A stretch of DNA of 64,000 bases, from assembly GCA_003586115.2 (NCBI GenBank), contig QVOM02000112.1, forward strand, positions 43,835,487 to 43,899,486, in the 5' to 3' direction. Position numbers and translations under genes: made by a program. The stretch comes from Salvator merianae (lineage: Eukaryota > Chordata > Lepidosauria > Squamata > Teiidae). Each line of letters begins with the position of its first letter. Within the stretch, counting starts at the first letter, position 1. A model generated the notes under the pieces. It was not told where the DNA came from. It saw only the letters and a list, made by a program, of their open reading frames with translations, and ran no database searches. Of the stretch, positions 24,755 through 37,759 are shown piece after piece.

Positions 24755-26199
24755 TTCTTCTCATAACCTTTCCAAACTCCTAGAAAGGATTGCACCTGTC
24801 AAGTATCCACTACCATGTGACTGTAGTGTCACAGGATTCCATGTGCTACCGGCGCCACAGATGTCCTCTGAAATAAAAGGCCATGGAGCCCTGCTTCAGT
24901 GCTGGCTGTTTCTGAAATGCTGTATTTCTGATATTTGCCACAGGCTGTCTGAATGCAACCTTAGTGGTACAGATTTCTTCTCAAGCTCACCTTGTGAAAC
25001 TTTTCACACAAATTCTGGGTAATGGAAATCCCTACAAAAATAGTATTTTTTTGTCAATAGTAATAAGAGCACACTTATTGATACTAACTCTTCTTCAGAG
25101 AAATGCACTGACTGGAACACGCTGTCTGGTGCCACACTGAAACAGTCTGTTCCCAGATTCTTTGTGCCCTAAACTTCCAGTTAGAAGAACTGACTCATGA
25201 CCGCGTAAAAAGGAACCTAATAATAATAATAAAAAGGATCTTATCTAGTTTCATAATTCACTAGCAGCCATGTAGTGCCTTAGAGATGGTAGAATGTGTC
25301 CCATGTATTCTCATTCCATTTCTCATCCACATTTTCCAGCCTAGAATGTTCATGAGATGGGCGAACAGTGGATTTTGAACCATTTCAAAGCTAAGAGGTG
25401 CTTTTTTAACCTGTAAACAGAATCTTACTTTCAGGTTTGCACAGAGCAACTTATACCTATTGAAATTCTGATGTGTGGATCCTTCCAATCGCAGGTCTAC
25501 AATTTTCACACAGACATGACACACAGTATACTTTCTCTTTCCTGCTTGATTATTTATAATTAATACAATACCCAGTGGATCAGGAAAGTAGAATATTACA
25601 TTCTTCTAATCCAAGAGAAAAAATATTTATTATGTGTGTGTAATTTTTAATACAAATAAAAACTATAACATAAGAAATAAAGGACATAAAGGACATTTAA
25701 AGTTAATACAAAAAATGAATTTGACTTTAGACAATCTGTACATTATGAGATATTTTATAAAATGGATTAAAATTTGCATAGAAGCACAAAAGGTTAAATG
25801 TTTTAAGTTATGCACTGATTTCTGGCTCTCTCTATTGTATATATTCTTCAATCATGTAGACCATTTGGTGACCTTGAAAGATAAAATGTTAAAAATAACA
25901 AAGACATCTCTCAAGCAAAATAACAAAACAGTAACAAGCTAGAATCGTGAACTTTCCTCCAAACCCTCATGAGCATATCAAAACCTGGTTGAAGGTCTTT
26001 CTTCAAATTAAACTCTACACCTAGATCTCAAATCATATCTTTACAGAATAAATTGTCATATAGTGTATAACATTTAGAAAAACAACAAATGTATTCATTA
26101 TATTCCTCCAGTTTTTAGCAATGCAATGAAAAAGAAGGCTTTTTAGTATATATTTCAAAGTACTGTTTTGAGTATTCTCAATTCTGGATTGAAGTCATT

Positions 26200-26490
26200 G
26201 TCTGTATCAGGTGAGAATCAGAAACAAACAGATTTTGAAATCAATCTGCAATTCTATTTATTGAGAAGGATTTTGGATAAAAGGTTGTTAAAACTGCATA
26301 TGGTAACTGCATCAAGAACTGTATTGGCCCAAGAGTGGAAGATCCTAAATATCCCTGGAGTCCAAAGATGGAAAGAACAGTTGGCAGAATATGCAATGCT
26401 GGTGAAACTAACATGTAGAATGAAAAATAAAAGTGAGGGGGACTTTAAAAGGAACTGTAATCCATATATAAAGAACTATACTGAACAAAG
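26200..26490 (+). mobile_element. L1 LINE ORF2 C-terminal remnant
   Basis: Open frame containing 'LKLHMVTASRTVLAQEWK' and 'WKEQLAEYAMLVKLTCRM', which matches the C-terminal part of squamate L1 ORF2 (typical pattern: ...TTAARLLYAQ.WK..., ...EW..KL.EYAEMAKLT...). Only the last part of the protein is present, so this is a 5'-truncated insertion. A family C MITE begins directly after it at 26502. The sequence is non-functional. Confidence 0.7.
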
Positions 26491-26501
26491 CAAGAAAAAG
26501 T

Positions 26502-27012
26502 GCGCCTGTTTGCACTTAGAAAATGGAACATTCCAGGACACTTGCTAGTACAGAACATTCGCACCTGCATAGAAGCTGACTTCAAACCTACTGAAACCCA
26601 CCTGATGCTCGCCTGAAGCCGAATAGCGCTGGTCAAGAAAATAGTAGTCTGGAAGCTGAATTGCGTGATCAGGTGCAGATCACAAAAGGTGTGTTCACAC
26701 CACTTCCTGGTGTAAAAAATGGTGGTGAGGCAGGGACTGTGTGGGTGCGCAGGTGCTGTCAGACAGTTTGGATCCAGGTTTGGACTTTGGAGTCTGGACC
26801 CTGGCAGCTGTTTTGGACACAAGTCCAAACATAGCTCCTCTGTGTTTGAACACAGATAACTAGTGCATTCCCATTTGCACTGCTCCCCTGCTGGTCAGCT
26901 TGCAAACTGTTCCATTGCTGACAAGTGCGAATACTCATCACCATACCTGATCCTGGCTGGCCTGAACCCTGCTAATTAGAACATTATACTGTTGTAAGTG
27001 TGAAAACAGCCA
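26502..27012. mobile_element. Harbinger-like MITE, family C (full)
   Basis: About 511 bp, ends gcgcctgtttgcactta and taagtgtgaaaacagcc. It carries all family blocks, including the right third missing at 8094 ('ctggtcagcttgcaaactg', 'tccattgctgacaagtgcg', 'ctgctaattag'). No target duplication is visible. The ORFs inside (for example 26445-26828 minus) have no domains. Confidence 0.75.
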
Positions 27013-27320
27013 ATATCTTAGATATGGCTTCACAACCTGAACTCAGCAGACAGTAATAGAATGGCAATTTAGTTATTATGTTAATGAAAAGCAAATAGCC
27101 TTTCAAATTCATTTTACATATATAGATACATATGCAATCCAAGGACATTTGATGATGTCTTAAGTGTGTATTTTGTGTGTGGTATGGTGTTTTTTTTCTT
27201 TTCTTTTTATCTGAACAATAAAACGTTTTGTAAAAAAAAAAATAGAATTCTACAAATAGAGTAAGATAAAAAGAGTATACTATATTTCTCAATCAATAGG
27301 TGGACTCAGAAGAACACAGG

Positions 27321-27492
27321 GGCCCTTTCTGAACTTGGCTTTATTCTGGATTATATCCAAGAATAGAGACCTGCTATCCACATGCTAGTGCAGATTACAG
27401 CAAGCCCTGGGTGGTCTGCCATAGTTTACACTAGCATGCAGATGGCAGGTCCTAGGATATAATCTAGAATAAGGCCAAGTGCAGAAAGGGCC
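27321..27492. mobile_element. Palindromic MITE, family A
   Basis: 172 bp, ends ggccctttctgaacttgg and ccaagtgcagaaagggcc, flanked by AGG on both sides (27318-27320, 27493-27495). Strong dyad symmetry as in the other copies. Confidence 0.85.
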
Positions 27493-27610
27493 AGGGTCAC
27501 TGAAAATATGAATTGGAAAGTTCCACAGATGTGCCCTACTATATCTGAGTAGCTAGTTGTGTCATACTGCAGGAATTTTGAGGACATTTGCTAATGTGAT
27601 AGTATTTCAC

Positions 27611-28069
27611 GGTCTTTCCATACTTTCCACATTAGAATGGGATAATTATAAAATTATTAAACAATAAAGGAACATAGCATGCAGTGTGGTGGCCATCTGT
27701 ACTTCAAGGGCTGGAACAGCCCGAACTGGGTTTCTAGCACTTGTAGTGAGAATGCTGACCACTTGCCATGACAGCAGTCATGGAAACATCCAGCTGCTGC
27801 AATAGTGACCAGGGACACATAGTGTGACGGCACAGCTGCAGCCACACCATGGCCTGCATCATTCATACCCAGAAGCAGGTGTGAAAGCGGTGTACTAGGA
27901 ACAGTCCAGCTGCTCCCAGCACAGCTGTGGACAATGATTTTGTTGTCCACAGCTAGTATCCTTTGGAGAGTCTGCAGACATGCCTGAATGATAGGGCCTA
28001 TGAAGAGTGTGAATGCACTGTGCTAGTCAGCATACGGATGCTCACTAGCACTCAAGTGAGAACAGGCCC
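27611..28069 (-). mobile_element. Harbinger-like MITE, family B (inverted)
   Basis: About 459 bp in opposite orientation to 12034-12486: it starts ggtctttccatactttcc and ends ctcaagtgagaacaggccc. Shared inverted blocks include 'gctgctcccagcacagctgtgg' -like and 'ttgttgtccacagctagtatcc' -like sequence. No matching 3-bp flanks. Confidence 0.7.
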
Positions 28070-28668
28070 TATGTTCCCCCACCCCCTATTCATTTCATAG
28101 TTTGATCTGGTATGACTTTTTCGTTCATTGAAAAAAATAATAATTGTATAGTAATCTCAACTTATTATTCATGTTGTCCAATACATTTATTGTGCCTAAA
28201 GTCCAATCCCCTTAACCCTTCCTCAGTCCTTCCCCAACTTAGTTGTGCATGTACATTTATATGAGGTAAGATTATTTTATTAAGGACACATTCTTGGGAA
28301 CATTTGATAAAGAAAAACTTATCTGGAATTTCCAAATATTTCAAATTTATTGGAGCCTCTAATACCAGCACCCATATTTGTATAAATGTGTTGCCAGCTC
28401 CATTCTTTCCATATTCTGTTTCTGAGGTATGATAAATTCATTTATTAATACTTTCCAGATTACCTTATACCATGCTTCCCTTATCAAATTTTATGCAGTT
28501 TTCCAATTTCTTGTTATTACAAGTTTTGCTGTGCACAATAAAAAAAGTTTAACAGCTGTGTTTTGTTTGAATCTAATTTCAATATTATGAAGTTGTGTGA
28601 TCTTATACTCCGTTCCAATATATTCAAAATTATTTTGTTTACATCATCCCAACAAATTCCAAGAATCT

Positions 28669-28785
28669 CATTTTTAGTATTTTTTGGGCTGTTGTGCTGT
28701 GTTCTATAGTTCTTCTGAAGAACTTCTGAAGTTTCTCAGAAGAACTATAGGACAAGCACAACAGACCCCAAACTGCTACAAATGA
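28669..28785. repeat. Inverted pair of Penelope-type terminal sequence
   Basis: Two arms of about 50 bp (28669-28718 and 28736-28785) are imperfect inverse copies with a perfect 15-bp core, ctatagttcttctga / tcagaagaactatag. The arm resembles 54709-54773 in the Penelope-like element ('ggctgttgtgccatgttcc', 'catagttcttctgag'). They sit inside the L1 remnant. Confidence 0.7.
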
Positions 28786-28863
28786 GTTTAAAACCAGCTG
28801 TGAAAGTCTACATTCTACCATAATTCCATGAACTTCTTCACTTTGGGACAACACCATCTCTAA

Positions 28864-28891
28864 TGTGTGTGTGTGTGTGTGTGTGTGTGTT
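28864..28891 (+). repeat. (TG)n microsatellite
   Basis: About 14 TG units without interruption. Confidence 0.97.
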
Positions 28892-30353
28892 GGTTTCTGG
28901 ACACACACCTCTTCAGCTTTCTTCCAATAGTCTGGCCAACTGATATGGTGTTCTTTAAATGGTTGTAGAATGATCTTCTTCCATTTTTGAAGGTTTAAAC
29001 CATTTATGAGTTGTACAGGTTATTTTTTTTTCCAAATTTGTTCTGAAATTTCCTTACCTATATAAGTTTCCCAATTATCTTTTACTGCTGTAAGGGGGAA
29101 AGAGTGTGCATCCAATATGATTTTATATATTTCTGAGATCTTACCTCTCAGAGTTTCTATTTTACAACTTTTTCAAATAATCTTTCATATGTTTCTGAGC
29201 ACTAAAACAGTTCTGTATTAGTTTTAATCGCTTCTTCTTCTAATCTTACCAATACCTCATTTTTAATCAATTGTTATGGCTTGTGTATTGAAAAGGTTTT
29301 GTTTGCTATCTAGCCAAAGTGTAGATATGTGTATCTATACCTGGATTTCCCACCTTTTCTTTCCTGCTGTCTATTACATTTGAATGTAGAATGGATTGTT
29401 ATATTGGGCTGCTTATACTCTCAATTTGTTTCCATTTAGGCACCAGGTCTCTCTGACAATTATATAGCCAGGTAACACTGAATGCTTGAAAATAAATGGC
29501 AAAGTTTGGCATTCTCCATCCCCTTTCCATTTCTGTTTCTTTCACTTATATTTCTAGATAGAGGTCTCTTAGTTTGAAAAATGTACTCTTGAATTGCATC
29601 AGTATTTTTTTCTCATTATTCAGTTCTATAGGCAGGAACTGAAATATGAACAGGATTTTTGGGAAAAATTCACTTTTGCTGCTTTGGTGCATCCTAGTAA
29701 GGACAGAGATCTGGTCTTCCAGTTTTTCATTACTTTCTTAATAAAACACATTACTTGGTAATAGTTCAGCTTAATTATTTTATTTACATTCCTAGGTATT
29801 ATAAAGTCTATGCATTTAAATTATTTTGGCTATGTTCTTAAGCCTAGAATCTTGCTGACTTTCAGTTGTACTTCTGGACTGATGTTTTCATAAAGGATTT
29901 CAAATTTATAAAGATTTGCTTTTAGGCTGGAAGCTTCTGCAAACCTGTTCAATAGCTCTTTAAGTTTAGTACCAGTTTTAAATGGGTCACTAATGACCAA
30001 TACCATGTCATTGGCATAGTTCTGAACTCTCAATGCAATATTTCCTATTGAGTATGGAATATCATCTTGTCCTTGTCTTATCTGTAACAAAAGGATTCTA
30101 TTGCTATATTAAACAAAAACAGAGACAAGGGAAATCCTTGCTTAGTTCCTCTTTGAATTTGCATTTTATCTGTATATTCATTGTTGACTTGTATCCTAGC
30201 ATAATTTCTATCATACATACTATGAATTTTGCTAATAAATTTGTTTCCAAATTTCATTGCTTTCTGAACTTGGATCAGGTATGGATGTGAATCTGAGTCA
30301 CAAATCTTTTCTCTATCAAGGCTTATTACTTTCAATGGTTTCTTGTGTTTCTT

Positions 30354-30577
30354 GGGCCCCAGTCACACCTACGTTTTAATCCAGCTTCAGTCCACTTTTG
30401 GATTGAAGAACACATCAGCAAAGTGACTGATAATTTTCTTTCCACATTATCTACCCCAAAGGTGGATATTCTGAGTTAGATGATGCTGAAGGAAAACATC
30501 TTCTTACTTCACTGATGTGTTCCTCTCAATCTGAAAGGGGACCGAAGCTAGATTAAAACTTAGGCGTGACTAGGTCC
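30354..30577. mobile_element. Foldback MITE, family G, in L1
   Basis: 224 bp with long imperfect terminal inverted repeats of at least 75 bp: 'agtcacacctacgttttaat' on the left pairs with 'attaaaacttaggcgtgact' on the right, and 'gaacacatcag' with 'ctgatgtgttc' further in. TTG abuts both ends if the element is taken from 30355. It splits the reverse transcriptase region of the surrounding L1 remnant, so it is younger than that L1. Confidence 0.8.
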
Positions 30578-31483
30578 TTGCTGTCATACATCATATGGAA
30601 TAAACTTCAAATTGGGTCTAACACGATATGTCTGGCTATAAAGACTGACTCATCTGGATGTATGATATCAGTCACAATGTGACCATCTGTTTTCACAAAT
30701 TTTCTGTAAAGATTTTAAAGTTTTTGTTTTTCTGATGAGATGGGACCAGTAATAATGATGAGGGTGCCTTTTCATTTGTTTATGAGCAGTCCACATTGGG
30801 GAAAGAGCTCCAATACTGGGATCTTGCACACTAGGCTAAGGCTGCTGCTGGAACCACAAGAAACACTTTCAATCATCCTCTGGCTTGGGCTGGTTTGGGA
30901 CATTATCCATTATCCATTGTCTCATAAACTGTGCTTGCTCATTCCATATTGTGCCCATTCAAATTGGGAAAATAATAACAAATCATGAAAAATAAATGAA
31001 ACAGAAAGTGAATGCTTGGCAAGAAATTTGGAATCTCCTAGGAACTGAAATGTAATTTTTTTTTTCTTTCTCCCTTTTTTAATACATATATAAAATGCAT
31101 AATGCTCTCCCCAAATCAGGCCAGGAGCAATATGGAAATAAAACATTAAACTTTCCCTAACACACTTCAAGGGTCTAAGTATAGACTGGCTTTCTTATCT
31201 TATCTTTCCAAGATGGCAGGTGTGGAAAGGCCCTTGTTCTTGTGAACATATCCCATAAGCAAAAGGTATGGGAACCAATTTATATGCAAGGTACTGTATG
31301 CCAGTGCTCTATATAATTAAAATAGGTAGATCAGTATTTTATGAGACAAAAATCATATTTGAAAGTATTTTTACATATACAGTAATTGTTCAGTATTCTT
31401 TTCTTTGTATAAATCATTGTTTCTAACTAGCATACATTTATTTCTTTTTACAGAGGTTTCCATACTTGTTTTTTTTCATTTTA

Positions 31484-32115
31484 ACTTATGTTAGATAAAA
31501 CAGCAATGTCACTGCTAAGCTAATTAATTCAGGTTATCCTGAAACACTTCCAAGATTACACATCACTCAATCTAATATATTTCTGGAGAAGGAAGAAATG
31601 TAGAAGGTTGAAAGAAAGGTATATTTGAAATCTCCTCTCTCTAATTATGATGGATCAACCACAAACCAGATTTTCACCATTGACAATAGATGAAGTATCA
31701 GAGGCTGTTAGTCAGACACAGAAGAATGAATAACACAGATGAATAAGAATATTCATGGATTCTGTTTTTCAAAAGTATTTGAACAGGAAAGAGCAAAGAG
31801 CAGGTGTCACAAAGCCAGGATCAGCTTTCTGTGCATGTATAGATAAATGTGTGCAGTTTCCTTGACAAGTAGTAGTTAATAGTGTCCTCTTCTTGAACTT
31901 TTTTTGACCTCCCACCTTAGACTACAGCACCTAATGTTCATAACCACAGCCTCACTTTCTAATTACAAAGGATGTGCAGACAGAATGCCATGGGGACTTG
32001 TTCCAACAGTGCACCAGGAAACATGGTCAAAAGTGGTGATAGAAGTTAGTACACCACCAAAATCCGCTCTCCTGGCAATTGTAAAGGTGGAAACATTTAT
32101 TAATGGACCATTGTG
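31484..32115 (+). repeat. Unclassified dispersed repeat, copy 1
   Basis: About 630 bp matching 46021-46660 in the same orientation. Shared blocks include 'aagaatgaataacacagatg', 'gtgtgcagtttccttgacaag' and 'accttagactacagc'. No terminal repeats, A-tail or conserved frame are visible. I do not recognise the family. Confidence 0.85.
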
Positions 32116-33368
32116 GATTACAAGATCTGCACTGGGCTCCCTTGACATATACTCACCATATCGTCTTTCTGGTGAAGTCATGTAGAATAGTGTTGGAAGG
32201 AATGTCTGGAAGCTCACTATGCTCCTGTTCCCTTTCTTTTCTTTTCTCTCTTCCTTCACACATGCAGTGAAGTCCCTGAAGTCCCTTCCAGTGCTATGCT
32301 GAATGACTTCACAAGATAGCCAGTAAGTCAAATACTGCCAGCTAAATAAAAATAGTGCTGGATCTCCCACCATAATTTCTATTATGATTTATGTGATGGA
32401 CCAACCATGATAGCCCTGCCTGGTGGTTCAGCCACAATGCCAGCAAGGTGTCAGTATATTTTCAGCATCTAAAAGGTCCCACAGTCAACTCTTCAGTATC
32501 TATTTATAATAGAAGCTTTACTTAGTTTATTGATAATTTTTGGGAGATCAATTGGCTTGACCGATTATAATGTCAAATGGTGTTCTAGATAATACAAATT
32601 TATTTATTTTTTAATTTACTTAGCTTTTACATGCAGCTCATGTGAGGCCTCTCATTTAAGCACTGAGAAGATCATACTTATCTCCTGGGATCTAGATCAG
32701 ACAGTGCCAGAGACCATTTTTAGTAATGGAACTTTGTGATTAGGTAGTATAAAATTGTGAGGTTGGAGCCCACACTGTCATTATGGTATACCCCCTCTTG
32801 GGTCCACTGACTCAAATCTTCAACAATGCCTGCTTTTCCTGTCTAAATTCTATTTTATAAAAAATTATTTGTGCCATAAGATAACTCAATCTTGTTGCAG
32901 GAAGACAACACTTAAGTTGTTAGAGCTCATGCCTTGGGCTGCAAGATTGGCATGATAATATTCTCGCCCAAATTAAATGACTGATTGGATTAATGTAACT
33001 TATTTACATGTTTCAGAAAGTCTGAATGTTGCCCAATTTTCTTGTTTACCTCTGAATATTCTATTTTTCTACCTGAGTCACAAATAGGTGGCCCCCTCCA
33101 TTTATTGTCTCTGATTTTCACTGATCCGTTCCATCCTCATAAGAGATGAACTCTGGCTATCACTGGGTATACTATATCCTGCCACAAGGACTGGACTTCA
33201 TCTTGAACTTTATGTGCTGTGCATGTTTCCGTTCCAGAGAGCTGTGGGCTGACCACATAACTGAAATCACTTTAGAGATGAGATTCAAACTTGCTCTCCA
33301 CTTGTAAGGATTGGTGCATGTTCTGATTTCCTGAACCTTATGCCTCCTTTTGCAGGTACCAAGTGGCA

Positions 33369-33783
33369 ACATAAGATAAGCCCTGCTGGATAGGGCCACA
33401 GCCCAGCTAGTTCAACATCCTGACTTACACAGTGGTCCACTAATTGCTTCTGGGCATTCTCAAACAGAAGACAAAGGCAAAACCTTCACCTGCTCTTGAC
33501 TCCCTGTAAATGGCCTTTAAGAGGCATACATACTTGCCTGTATCTCCAACCAGGAACCATTGATTCTAGGAACCATTGATACACCTGACCTCCATTAATT
33601 TGTCTAATCCTTTTTTAAAGCAACCCAGGCTGGCTGCTGGCACCACCTCTTCTTGTAGTAAATTCTATAGACTAATGACCCTCTGGGTAAAAAAAACAAA
33701 AAACTTCTCCTTGTCATTCCTAATTCTCCTGCCCATCAGCTTTATAGAGTGCCCCTGGATCTAGTGCTGTGTGACAGAGAATA
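33369..33783 (-). repeat. CR1 LINE 3'-end fragment
   Basis: Reverse-complement CR1 3' region, colinear with 1461-1770 and 58700-58939. It begins aacataagataagccctgctgg and runs through 'ccattgatacacctgacctcc' and 'gtaaattctatagactaat' to 'ccctggatctagtgctgtgtg'. Non-coding. Confidence 0.75.
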
Positions 33784-36700
33784 GAACTATACAATCCCCC
33801 TTCTAACTTGCGTGTACGTATGCCTGAGGGCTTGGGCTTGGTTACTTTTCTTCGTCACTGAGAAGATCTTTTCTCATGAAAGAAGACTCCAAGAAAGTAC
33901 AATTCACTTAACCCCAAGTAGATTTTCCTCTTCACTTCACTTGTATTCCAATTCACATTAAGTGATCTATTCTTTCACCCAGCATTAACTTGAAGAGAAA
34001 CTGCTTGAAGCTTTTAACGAGATTTGCCAGCACAGGGAGAAAAGGGGAGGGAGAAGATTTGCTGGTGCGGAGAAACTTTTCAACCCCCTTGCCTTCTGTA
34101 GTTAAAAAAGCACGCTGGACTTTAGTAGCTAGGGGCTTTCTCCCAATCCTGATGCTACTGATGTCTTTTTTAATCTACAGAAGACAGGGAATTTGAAAAG
34201 TTTCCCCTGCCGGCAAGAGCTCGCTTGCCCCCTCCCTTCTTGTGCTATTGTCCTGCGGATTCCTGCAAGGCTCTGATTGGTTGAAACGCTTCCCAAGGCA
34301 ACCCGAAAGCACAGAAAAGGTGATTATGGACGAGGCAACCCAGGCAGCCTCGGAGAGGCACAGAAGCATTTTTTTCAGAGAGCTTTGTGAACGCTGCAGC
34401 TTCCATGAGATGGGAAGCCGACCGTAATAGCCCGTCTGATCACACCCTTAGATTCCCTTTTCTTTCTATTTTTTGTATGTTAGTCAAAAAACTATTTTCC
34501 TAAATAAGAAATGGAGATTGTGATTTGACACAGTCACTCCAATTCACTTCAAGGGAATAACTGATGCTTGTGTGGGGAGAAGCAATTGATATTCAGAATG
34601 AGGAAGCATGGGGGATGAGTTTATTACATTGAGAGGCTCTGAGCTACAGTGCACCTTTCCCCAACTGCAAGAGTCTTATTTTACCTTGGAATTCTAATGG
34701 CCCAACATAGCAACAAATTGTGATTGATTGAGAAAATTCCCATGCTACCTGGTTTTTTTTTGGATTCTCCACTTCCTGCTCTACTGATCACATGTCCTGG
34801 TGCCTGGCTTTAAGCTGTAAAGGCAACAGAAACTTTGTCCTGATTGTGCGTTTCTTTTCTGCATTTACAATAAAACTCTCCCCTTCTTGCTACAAATTAC
34901 AAGTTACCATTTGACTAATTTCACCCAATTTTGAGAGTGCTTTTGCTGTGTTATTATTTAACTAATTGACCTAACTCTGATTTATTGTTGCAGCTTGCCA
35001 TTTGCTGTGTAATAAAGTTATCTCCTGTGTGTATTTTAAATTTAATAAAGAAACATTACATTAAGATCAGCCAAGCGTTTTCCTCTCCCTTAGAAATGGC
35101 TCCAATGTGTCTAAACTAAAGGGGTCTTCCTAAAAATCCTGTTTGCCTAGAGCAGTTCCTAACACACATGTCTAGAGCAGTTCCTATAATAAAACAGTCA
35201 TATGTTTAGCAGGATGCTAGCTTCATAAGACTTATTAGAATAATTCTAGTATTAAAGACTACAGTATAGTTCTCACATCTACAGTTGTATACAATTTCAG
35301 ATTAAAACTAAATATCCTGTGAACAAAAAGCCAGTGCTTGCTTCACAAAGAGTCCAGTGTCAGAATCATCACCCTATAAGCAGACATGAACAAGGCAGAG
35401 CATAACTTCAGCATGTTCTCAAACTTTCTTGTGAAACAGAATACAAAGATTATAGGCAAGCATTAGACACATGAAACATCCCAGTTCAGTTCAGTTTTCT
35501 CCACTGTTCAGCATCACTCAGTTCAAGGTTCACAAAACAAGCTGAATTTCCAAGCCCTGCTATCTGCATACCCAGTCAGCCACCATAAAGATGGCTGTGA
35601 GAAAAACAAGCAAATATGGCTGTGACTGCGAAACAAAGATGGAAGCACAGTAAGCATGGTGCTGACATCCAGTTCAAGCCTATCAATATTTGACTTTGAT
35701 GTTTTTCAAAGGACAAGGTCATATGGATCTTTTGTTTATTTGCTTGTACTGTCATGAAAACAGGGAGGCAAGCTACAAAAGCTGTGTCTTTATGGATTCT
35801 TCCAGACATGATAAACAGTTTTATTTTGGTAAGATGTCTTTTCAATCAAAACAAATCTAGTTTACTCAAGGAGAAGAAAATAATAAGCTATTATAATGTG
35901 CTCAAGCATTTATTTATTTCAAGGGTACTAATTCAGTCTGATGGGGACTTGCTATTTAAAGGAATTAATGAATAATAGGGTAAAACTTCCTCAGCTTGCT
36001 TGTATATTGAATGGGATTTAACTTCCCTTCTGCCTGACAGAGTGGGGGAGAGAGAAGGAGGGAAACGAGAGAGGGAGAAAGACCTTGTAGTTATGGTGTA
36101 TGGGGAAAAAAATCAAGAAAATGTATATCAGGAGTTGGAGGTTAGGAGAGGGAAAGACAAATTCTATACTAAGAATTTATTTATTTTTACATAGATCACA
36201 TTTTCTTGTGCTGACAGAGACAATAAATGTCACAAGATAATGCCAAACTAGCATTAAACAAAGATACCTTGAAAAAAAAATCTAAAAAAATAATGACATC
36301 AAAACCTGTTACAGAAACACCAGTGCATGTTGGCAGAATACAACCAGAGTCAACCATAGGCCAATCTCTTATAGCAAAGTATTCTGTATGTAGGGTTCTA
36401 CCACTAAATAAAATGTTTCATGCTGTTATGAACAGTGCCATATGTAAGAGTTCTATCATGAACAGAAGAGAATAGCAATTGTATAGAATGAAAAAGACCT
36501 TAGATACTAAAGCAAATGCTAATATCATCCACAATTTTTGACAAGTGGAGAGTGTAACTCAATTTGCAATCCAAAAAGGGTGGGATTTTCTTTTTCTTTT
36601 TTCACCAAGAGTCAAATTTCTTCATGGTACTTATGCTGAAAATGGTGAAAGAAAGAAAATCAGAGAAAGCTGAATAGCAGGAGCACAGTCAGAGTAAAAA

Positions 36701-36924
36701 GGACTTCTGACAAAGAAAGCAAAATGGGCCCATCATACCATGTGTACTGAGACCACCACCCCCACACACAGACTGCAATAACAAGTAAACACCAAGCTGA
36801 TCACCTAGCCAGTGGTTCAGAGGGCTAGGACTGCTCAAAGGTAGTTACTTCCTTGCTACATAAAGTAGGCAATATTCTAGTAATGCAAAAGACCACACAC
36901 AGTTCTCTTCACGTTTCAACCAGG

Positions 36925-36954
36925 ATCTATCTATCTATCTATCTAGCTATCTAT
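36925..36954 (+). repeat. (ATCT)n microsatellite
   Basis: About seven tetranucleotide units with one ATCTAGCT break. Confidence 0.9.
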
Positions 36955-37212
36955 AAAATTATCTCAATTCAAGTGCACTCTCCAGTAAGGCATACACACT
37001 TAAGGGCATAAGAAGCACAGACAAGGAATAGTGCAGCCTGAATAGAGTTTCAAAGTCAGACAGAGAGGTCTTAAAGGCTGCATTAATTCTGTGGACCTAA
37101 GGCACCCCATCTGTGGTCCGAGTCAGCCAGCCTTATTAAAGTGGCAGGCTATGCTCCTGCAACACATGCATCATACAGCTGTGTACACCTGATATCCACA
37201 CTCTGTTTTGGA

Positions 37213-37759
37213 GGCCTAGGTCACATCTCCATTCTGGGTGGAAATGGCTTGGCAGCAGCCAGGTGGGGGGGATGCCACAGAAAAAGCCCCCCCTTCAATT
37301 CCATTTTGAAGTAAGAAGGCACCATTTCCTGTGGTGACTCCATGCAGAGTGTGAGAAAGCACCTGGCACAGGAGGCACCTCCACCAGGAATCGTGACAGC
37401 AGAGGAGCAAGCACAATCACGCTGCTGCTGAAGATGGAGATGGGGAAGAAGTAGTTGCCTTCTCATACCAATGAGGGCACCCCAGAGAGATAAGCAGAGA
37501 CAGACCATAGAAATAATCAGGAAGGGAGATTGTGGGATTTTGCAATCTCTGAACTCTGCTGCAGTGTTCTCTCCCTAATGTGCTGGTTCCTCCATCAGCA
37601 CAGTGATGGGGCACTCTCAGCCATATTTATGACTGTAAAACCCACTGCATGCATGTGGACTATACTACATGGGATGCACCAGTGCCAGAGTAGTGACTGG
37701 CCAGTGTCACTTTAGCAGCATTTCACTGCCACTTTTCAGCAGCCTGTCTGATCATGGCC
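37213..37759. mobile_element. Possible DNA transposon fragment
   Basis: The right end tgtctgatcatggcc is inverse to ggccatgatcagaca, close to the left terminus of the element at 46950 (ggccatagtcagaca). The left end ggcctaggtcacat matches only loosely. The interior is locally richer in GC with a short CTG run. No target duplication. Confidence 0.3.

Larger units (their letters stand above)
28130..30740 (-). mobile_element. L1 LINE ORF2 remnant (reverse transcriptase to 3' end)
   Basis: The minus strand from about 30740 downwards reads a broken L1-type reverse transcriptase. It runs from a 'Q.KVISLDREK' region through 'IQRGTKQGFPLSLFLFNIAIE' (the RGT/RQG-PLS motif) and, after a frameshift, 'LRVQNYANDMVLVISD', the catalytic YADD box with its first Asp replaced by Asn. 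C-terminal pieces follow ('LLCTAKLVITRNWKTA', 28480-28560). Stops, frameshifts and the damaged active site show it is dead. A foldback element interrupts it at 30354-30577, and a Penelope-like inverted piece plus (TG)n lie at 28669-28891. Confidence 0.8.

Noticed and set aside
31963..32373. 136-codon minus-strand ORF
   Set aside because: Frame is not kept in the second copy of the repeat at 46021-46660.
34000..34440. Possible intronic promoter: locally GC-richer, CCAAT box in reverse (attgg at 34276-34280), small ORF at 33990-34196
   Set aside because: No TATA, no first exon with a donor leading into DMD, orientation unclear, and no known dystrophin promoter lies in intron 11. Too weak to call.
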